Source: Bacteroidetes bacterium UBA1941
GTDB taxonomy: Bacteria > Bacteroidota > Bacteroidia > Chitinophagales > LD1
Reading direction: 5' to 3'
DNA length: 64,000 nt
Assembly (NCBI GenBank): GCA_002336805.1
Contig: DDEZ01000010.1
Coordinates: 1 to 64,000 of the forward strand
Numbering within the stretch: the stretch's first letter is position 1; each line of letters opens with the position of its first letter. Shown here piece by piece: positions 59,345 through 64,000 of this stretch. A program made the position numbers and the translations under genes. The notes under the pieces were generated by a model. The model saw nothing but the letters and a program-made list of their open reading frames with translations, ran no database searches and had not been told where the DNA came from.

Positions 59345-61048
59345 ATGACGGAGATGGTGCAGCGCAGGTACGTGAAGATAGCGATAGCAGTGATAGCTGT
59401 GGTCAGTATCATCATGCTGCTGCCGTACCTGGTGCTGGGTGACAACTGCTACATCCGCCTGCATGATACCCTGGAGGGGGAATGGATATGGCTGCAGCTC
59501 ATGGCGCAGAGCCATACGTCTTTTGGTATATACTCCTGGGTGCGCGTGCCACAGGTCATGCAGGGCATACCGCGCAATGTGCTACCCACCGGTCTCTCCC
59601 TGAATATGCTGCTCGTGATCTGGCTCGGTATGTACCGCGCCTACATAGTGAGCGGCATCCTGATACGCATCGTCGGCTTTATTGGGATGACGCTGGTACT
59701 CCGTGACTACTTTGTGAAAGACCGGGAGGACCGGTATATCATCTATCTGTGTGCTATCACCTTTGCCGTCTTGCCGGTGTATATGCCCTTTGGCCTTACA
59801 GTGATGGGGCAGCCACTGCTCTTCTGGGCCTTTCTCAATCTGCAGGACAGGATACGCATAGGCCTGAGCTACGCTATCATTATCCTGTTTCCGTTCTACT
59901 CATCTATGGTGTGGCTGGTCGTGCCGTTTGAGGTGCTGCTGGCTGTGGCGGTATGGTACTTTTATCAGCGGGAGCAGATCAGTGTGCACCTGGTGGCCGG
60001 CGGTGTGCTGCTGGTGGTAGGCTATATACTAGTCAATCTGCCCATGCTCAGTCTCTCGGTGCTCAATCCGGACTTTATCTCACACCGGCTGGCCTACAAT
60101 CTATATTTGTTTGAGAAGCCCAACCTTCTGCAGTCGATAGGTGAGTTTGCTGTGTTGTTCTTTTTCTCGCATTATCATGTTGCTACCTTTGCGCCTATCA
60201 TGATCATGGTAGCTCTGGGGCTCACGCTGCACCGCAAAGCGACATTACCTACCATTCTTTTCTGGGCTATCATCGCCATCTGCTTATTCCAGGCATTCTA
60301 TAGTTTTGGAGAGTATGCGCTGATGAATAAGTTCGCCTTTCTCAAGAGTTTCCGCTTCAATCGTTTCTCCATCCTGCTGCCGCTGGTCTGGATACTTTCC
60401 TTTGCGCTGGCGCTGCAGACCATGAATAAAACCCGCGCGCTGAGGTGGCTGGTCTTACCATTTCTACTCATACAGCTATCTATCACACTCTATGGCAATG
60501 ATGAGGTGCTGCATGACTACCGCACTATGCTGGGCCATCAGAAATTTCCCACCTTCAAGAACTACATGGCAGTACGCCAGTTTGATTCCATCAAGGCGTA
60601 TATCCATGAGCCGGTAGACAGCTACTCTGTAGTGAGCCTGGGTCTGAGTCCGAGCATAGCATGGTACAATGGCATGTACACGCTCGATGGCCTGCTCTCT
60701 ATTTATGATCTGAGATACAAGACATACTTTCGCCGGATCATAGCGGGAGAGATAGACAAGAGCCCGGACCTGCACCAGTACTTTGACGGCTGGGGCAATA
60801 GGTGCTATGTCTTCAGCTCAGAGCTGGGCATCAAGCATCGGGATATCAACTGCTCAAAGTATGACCACCGGAGCATAGAGCATTTTACATTTGATACTGG
60901 TGCATTCAAGGATATGGGAGGGAAATACATCCTCTCTGGTGTAGAGATCAAAAATGCGGAAGCCATAGGGCTGCACCTGGAGAAGCTTTTTGTGGACAAG
61001 GAAAGCTGGTGGGATATCTATTTGTATTCTGTTAAAAAGAAATCATGA
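59345..61048 (+). CDS. DUF6044-like polytopic membrane protein
   Basis: From ATG 59345 the 567-residue protein has about ten to eleven hydrophobic segments in the first 420 residues (for example VVSIIMLLPYLVLGDNCYIRLHDTLEG near the N-terminus) and a periplasmic C-terminal domain of about 140 residues. The first loop motif GDNCYIRLHDTLEG and the layout resemble the DUF6044/YkoS-like family, which is likely GT-C-type; the acidic loop after the first helix may be its active site. GTG 59318 is an earlier start but adds poorly supported residues. Confidence 0.65.
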   Translation: MTEMVQRRYVKIAIAVIAVVSIIMLLPYLVLGDNCYIRLHDTLEGEWIWLQLMAQSHTSFGIYSWVRVPQVMQGIPRNVLPTGLSLNMLLVIWLGMYRAYIVSGILIRIVGFIGMTLVLRDYFVKDREDRYIIYLCAITFAVLPVYMPFGLTVMGQPLLFWAFLNLQDRIRIGLSYAIIILFPFYSSMVWLVVPFEVLLAVAVWYFYQREQISVHLVAGGVLLVVGYILVNLPMLSLSVLNPDFISHRLAYNLYLFEKPNLLQSIGEFAVLFFFSHYHVATFAPIMIMVALGLTLHRKATLPTILFWAIIAICLFQAFYSFGEYALMNKFAFLKSFRFNRFSILLPLVWILSFALALQTMNKTRALRWLVLPFLLIQLSITLYGNDEVLHDYRTMLGHQKFPTFKNYMAVRQFDSIKAYIHEPVDSYSVVSLGLSPSIAWYNGMYTLDGLLSIYDLRYKTYFRRIIAGEIDKSPDLHQYFDGWGNRCYVFSSELGIKHRDINCSKYDHRSIEHFTFDTGAFKDMGGKYILSGVEIKNAEAIGLHLEKLFVDKESWWDIYLYSVKKKS

Positions 61049-61260
61049 CCACATCTGTCAGGCGCCTGCGTATCATAGCGTTATTATCGTTTTTTCCATT
61101 GGCACTCATAGGGGTAGCACAGGAAAGTAAGGCCGCCCATACTGCCATTCGCTACTACTATGGAGCCATCCTGGCATTCGGGATATTTATGATAGGGCTG
61201 GCAGTATACACATATACCCGTGGAGGAAATTTCATCCCCGTGCTCGGAACTTTCTATTGA
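61045..61260 (+). CDS. Small two-helix membrane protein
   Basis: A 71-residue protein with two hydrophobic segments (about 8-24 and 41-57) whose ATG overlaps the TGA of the preceding gene (ATGA), so translation is coupled. It ends with a short polar tail (TRGGNFIPVLGTFY). Function unknown; probably a small accessory of the DUF6044-like protein. Confidence 0.6.
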   Translation: MTTSVRRLRIIALLSFFPLALIGVAQESKAAHTAIRYYYGAILAFGIFMIGLAVYTYTRGGNFIPVLGTFY

Positions 61261-61315
61261 AATGCTTCTTTTTTCCTGTGAAAGCAGTATTTTTCGCCCA
61301 AAATCTCCCGTCTAA

Positions 61316-62608
61316 ATGAAGCAACGCAGCTACAACTATGTGACCGGCACCGCCGCTACCGGCTATCAGGTACAAAAGGTCAATATAGAATCAGAAGACC
61401 TTTATGATAAGGAACTGATCCTCCTGGCCTTTCACATCAGCGAACTGCACAATGCGGATAAGATACTCAAGCTATTTGGCCTGAGGGATGATACTAACTA
61501 TTTCTATGAGCAGTGCCGCAGCGTGATCTCTGCAGCTGAGAGCCATCAGCAGGAGGACGGTGGAGGAGGTTTCTCCTTTCAGGCATACTTCCACAATTTC
61601 CCTGAGTCAGTGATACACGTCAATGACCGCGCTATAGTAGTAGTAGCATTGGAGCCAAAGGATGAGACGAATGCAAACGGGCTGAAAGACTATTGGCTGG
61701 TCGGCTATATACATGCTAATATCTTTGACCTGCGCGATCAGGATGGTAGCCTGCATGAAGGTTTCTACTATAATATGCTCCGCATCAGTGAGCGCTCTGC
61801 CGGTGGTATCAAAGTCTATCGCCGCAAGAAGATCTTTACGATGATCTTCTCTGTACTGCATAGCCTCGTGGAGGTATATGGTGTACACTTCGCCTATGCC
61901 TCTATGGGCAAGCAGAACAAAGCCATACACGATGCGCTGGTGCTGAACTCAAAGAAATACAACAAGCATTTCGAGACCTTCTCCATGCGCACCGATCAGG
62001 TGATCAATAAGCTCTTTGGCAGCAAGGCTGCGGCTAAGCAGATGGTAGACATCACGCATGATGTGCCAAAGCTGAAAGAGATGTACAAGATGCTGATGGC
62101 TGAGAAGCGCGACTATGTGTTTAATAACATCCACTCTGAGGATCTCTGGCTGAAGCTGATAGAGAACATCACAAAGTACTCTAAGACGAGCAAGGTATGG
62201 ATGATACCAGATGCGAAAGGTAACATAGCCGCCGCCGGTGTAGCTATGAACTGGGGCGACTACTTTGCACTGACATTGGAGAACCCTAAGGGACTGTTCA
62301 AATTCCTGGCCTCGCTGAAACTAACCGACAGGCTGCTCTACCCTATACACCTGGTGGGTGATAGAGACTCTGTCAAAACACTGCTAAAGGGTATGGCCAG
62401 CCACTATCTGAAAAATCATAAGGTCTATCTGTCTGTGATCAACTCATATGAAGCCGATAAATACAAAGATCTCAAGAAAGGCTTCATACACGATGACTAT
62501 ATCAACTTCATCATCTCAGACCGTCCGGAGCATCTGGTGCGCTTGAAGGAGCAGTCTAAGTCTGAGGGTGGGCATGTGAGGTACTTCATAGATAATCCGA
62601 TACTGTAG
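61316..62608 (+). CDS. Conserved hypothetical protein with possible GNAT-like fold
   Basis: The 430-residue soluble protein has no signal peptide or membrane segment. A region about residues 100-220 (AIVVVALEPKD ... YWLVGYIHANIFDLRD ... HFAYASMGKQNKAI) has the strand-helix pattern of an N-acetyltransferase-like domain, and a second, similar region may lie around residues 285-400. I do not recognise a family by sequence. Basic tail. It could be a GNAT-fold enzyme or a structural relative; assignment is inferred by eye only. Confidence 0.5.
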   Translation: MKQRSYNYVTGTAATGYQVQKVNIESEDLYDKELILLAFHISELHNADKILKLFGLRDDTNYFYEQCRSVISAAESHQQEDGGGGFSFQAYFHNFPESVIHVNDRAIVVVALEPKDETNANGLKDYWLVGYIHANIFDLRDQDGSLHEGFYYNMLRISERSAGGIKVYRRKKIFTMIFSVLHSLVEVYGVHFAYASMGKQNKAIHDALVLNSKKYNKHFETFSMRTDQVINKLFGSKAAAKQMVDITHDVPKLKEMYKMLMAEKRDYVFNNIHSEDLWLKLIENITKYSKTSKVWMIPDAKGNIAAAGVAMNWGDYFALTLENPKGLFKFLASLKLTDRLLYPIHLVGDRDSVKTLLKGMASHYLKNHKVYLSVINSYEADKYKDLKKGFIHDDYINFIISDRPEHLVRLKEQSKSEGGHVRYFIDNPIL

Positions 62609-62614
62609 GAATTT

Positions 62615-63151
62615 CTAGATGTCTTTTAGGATATCAGCAATGTCTATCTCTATGGGGCATTTGCCATGTATCAGGAATTCGTTGGAGTTGTATTCCTCAT
62701 ATTTGCCGCCACGCAGGGCGTAGGAAACGTATGAATTGCTACGCGGGTCTATTATAATGTAATAAGGCACACCCTGTGTCTGATAGACCTCGTACTTTAC
62801 TATCCGGTCATGGTAGCCGCTGGAAGGAGATACTATCTCAACGATCAACTGCGGAGCTGAACGGATATAATCTTCGGATTTTTCACAAACGATCGACAAA
62901 TCAGGCCTGAATATGGTGTCCTCATTCAGTATCCAATCTACGTCCTGTTGTACAACGCAATCTCCACAATCCTCTTTTTGTTTGCGCATAGATATCAGGA
63001 TTTCGCTTGCGATGGCTAGCGAAATCCTCTGATGCTTTTGGGTGGGAGATGGACTCATGGCATACGGAATACCGTCTATCATTTCCCAGTCACCCTCCCA
63101 TTGGGCATAATCGCCGTAGGTGTATTTAGGTAAATTTCTCGCTGCGTCCAT
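62615..63151 (-). CDS. Uma2 family endonuclease-like protein (DUF820)
   Basis: The 178-residue protein belongs to the PD-(D/E)xK-like DUF820/Uma2 family: motifs YTYGDYAQWEGDWEMIDGIPYAMSPSP-like N-terminus, PDLSIVCE (catalytic Asp), PQLIVEIVSPSS and KYEVYQTQGVPYYIIID (the Glu and Lys of the nuclease core are in VEIVSP and VKYEVY). Found widely, function mostly unknown. It is divergent from clpB, 212 bp away. Confidence 0.88.
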   Translation of the reverse strand: MDAARNLPKYTYGDYAQWEGDWEMIDGIPYAMSPSPTQKHQRISLAIASEILISMRKQKEDCGDCVVQQDVDWILNEDTIFRPDLSIVCEKSEDYIRSAPQLIVEIVSPSSGYHDRIVKYEVYQTQGVPYYIIIDPRSNSYVSYALRGGKYEEYNSNEFLIHGKCPIEIDIADILKDI

Positions 63152-63363
63152 GCCGTAAAGATACGGTGATATTTTCTCTCCTTCAAACGAAGTGGATCGA
63201 CCGCCATTTTAGCAGTCAAATGACGTTAATCATAGCCACACTGTCAGCCATTTACTTGTTTTACCTGACAAAATATCGCTTTCAGTGCTATGGTGAGTAT
63301 TTTGCTATATGTCCGGCGTGCGAACCGGGTAGTCCGGTCGCGATCATAAATAAATACCAAACT

Positions 63364-64000
63364 ATGAATCTTAACAACTTAACTACAAAGGCGCTGGAGG
63401 CAGTCAGCGCTGCTCAGCAGGAGGCCTTTAATAATGGCAACCCACAGCTGGATACCCTGCACCTCCTGAAGGCTATGCTGGACGGAGATCAGGACTCGCT
63501 GCCATTTGTACTGGAGAAGGCCGGAGTGAATCGCAATATCCTGCTCGGTAAAGTAGAGGAGAAGCTGAAAGCCATGCCAAAGGTATCAGGCCAGAGCGCT
63601 GATATCGTACCATCTCAGGGTTTCTCCAAACTAATATTGCAAGCCAATAAGCTGCTCAAGGATTTTGAAGACAGCTATATCAGTGTAGAGCTGCTGCTGC
63701 TGGCCATGATCAGTGTGGGCGATGATACGTCTAAGCTGCTCAAGGAAACCGGCCTGGAGGAGAAAAAACTCCGCGCCGCAATTCTAGAGTTGCGCAAAGG
63801 AGCCAAGGTATCTGAGCAAAGCGCAGATGCCCGCTACAACTCACTGGATAAATATGCTATCAACCTGAATAATCAGGCCAAGAGCGGCAAGCTGGACCCG
63901 GTCATAGGCCGTGACGAGGAGATACGCCGCGTGATGCATATCCTCAGCCGCAAGACCAAGAATAACCCGCTGCTCGTAGGTGAGCCGGGTGTGGGTAAAA
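63364..64000 (+). CDS. clpB: ATP-dependent chaperone ClpB (3' partial)
   Basis: The first 212 codons are in the window, starting at ATG 63364 (MNLNNLTTKALEAVSAAQ). The N-domain (residues 1-145, QLDTLHLLKAMLDGD ... SVELLLLAMI) and the start of the first AAA domain (LDPVIGRDEEIRRVMHIL, Walker A GEPGVGK at the window end) are present. With DnaK it dissolves aggregates. The 212-bp 5' region shows no convincing heat-shock operator; a GTATTTTGC at about 63298 is a weak -7 candidate. Confidence 0.95.
   Translation, partial: MNLNNLTTKALEAVSAAQQEAFNNGNPQLDTLHLLKAMLDGDQDSLPFVLEKAGVNRNILLGKVEEKLKAMPKVSGQSADIVPSQGFSKLILQANKLLKDFEDSYISVELLLLAMISVGDDTSKLLKETGLEEKKLRAAILELRKGAKVSEQSADARYNSLDKYAINLNNQAKSGKLDPVIGRDEEIRRVMHILSRKTKNNPLLVGEPGVGK

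Overview
The window looks like chromosome of a Bacteroidota bacterium, most likely in the Chitinophagales/Sphingobacteriales neighbourhood (inference). The signs are four secreted proteins with type IX secretion (T9SS) C-terminal sorting domains, a TonB-dependent receptor with a carboxypeptidase-like N-terminal domain, a DUF4296 lipoprotein, LptF/LptG-type permease, LytS/LytTR regulation, and promoters that fit the Bacteroidota pattern TTTG-N19-TAnnTTTG. By eye the GC content is near 50%. There is no rRNA operon, CRISPR array, insertion sequence or complete prophage.

Layout: 1-1.2 kb is a phage-like divergent regulatory module. 1.3-3.8 kb holds a small lipoprotein, two DoxX-like membrane proteins and a FrnE-type DsbA protein. 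3.8-9.6 kb, mostly minus strand, holds a 16-residue-repeat protein, a T9SS beta-propeller protein, a methyltransferase, an RraA-like protein, an orphan terminase-small-subunit-like gene, a half-size EamA transporter, an FAH-family enzyme and a zincin-like protein. 9.9-12.4 kb is a soluble TPR-LytS kinase with a LytTR regulator. 12.5-19.4 kb, plus strand, has a secreted lysyl-endopeptidase-like protease, an exonuclease, a prolyl-iminopeptidase-like lipoprotein, an aminotransferase and prfB. 19.4-22.9 kb is a metB-type gene, hom and fabG-like gene under a SAM-I riboswitch. 23-36.8 kb mixes T9SS proteins, a photolyase-related protein, a TonB receptor, PBP1C, tRNA-CAT, lpdA and an HTTM-like pair. 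36.8-41.5 kb has ahcY, a PAS kinase with REC protein and an OmpR-type regulator. 41.8-49.3 kb has yidC, two facing MsrB homologues, YggS, DUF4296, an ECF sigma factor, a glycosyltransferase and tgt. 49.4-55.2 kb is a tightly packed cassette: LptF/G permease, three ketosynthase-fold proteins (only one catalytically intact), an acyl carrier protein and an ArnT-like membrane protein. 55.3-57.6 kb is hpf, then tRNA-Thr-Tyr-Gly-Thr-tuf. 57.7-64 kb ends with a lipoprotein, thioesterase, DinB-like protein, a DUF6044-like membrane protein, a possible GNAT-like protein, a Uma2 protein and the 5' part of clpB.

How the genes fit together: sulfur amino-acid and methyl-cycle genes recur (SAM-riboswitch metB/hom, ahcY, msrB). 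Envelope functions dominate elsewhere (T9SS cargo, PBP1C, YidC, LptF/G, lipoproteins). The strongest unusual signals are an MsrB paralogue that has lost its catalytic residues beside an intact msrB; a photolyase-related protein without the expected Fe-S cysteines; prfB without its usual frameshift; the compact ketosynthase/ACP/LptG/glycosyltransferase cassette; and a gene-orientation conflict around a 12-bp palindrome at 171-182.
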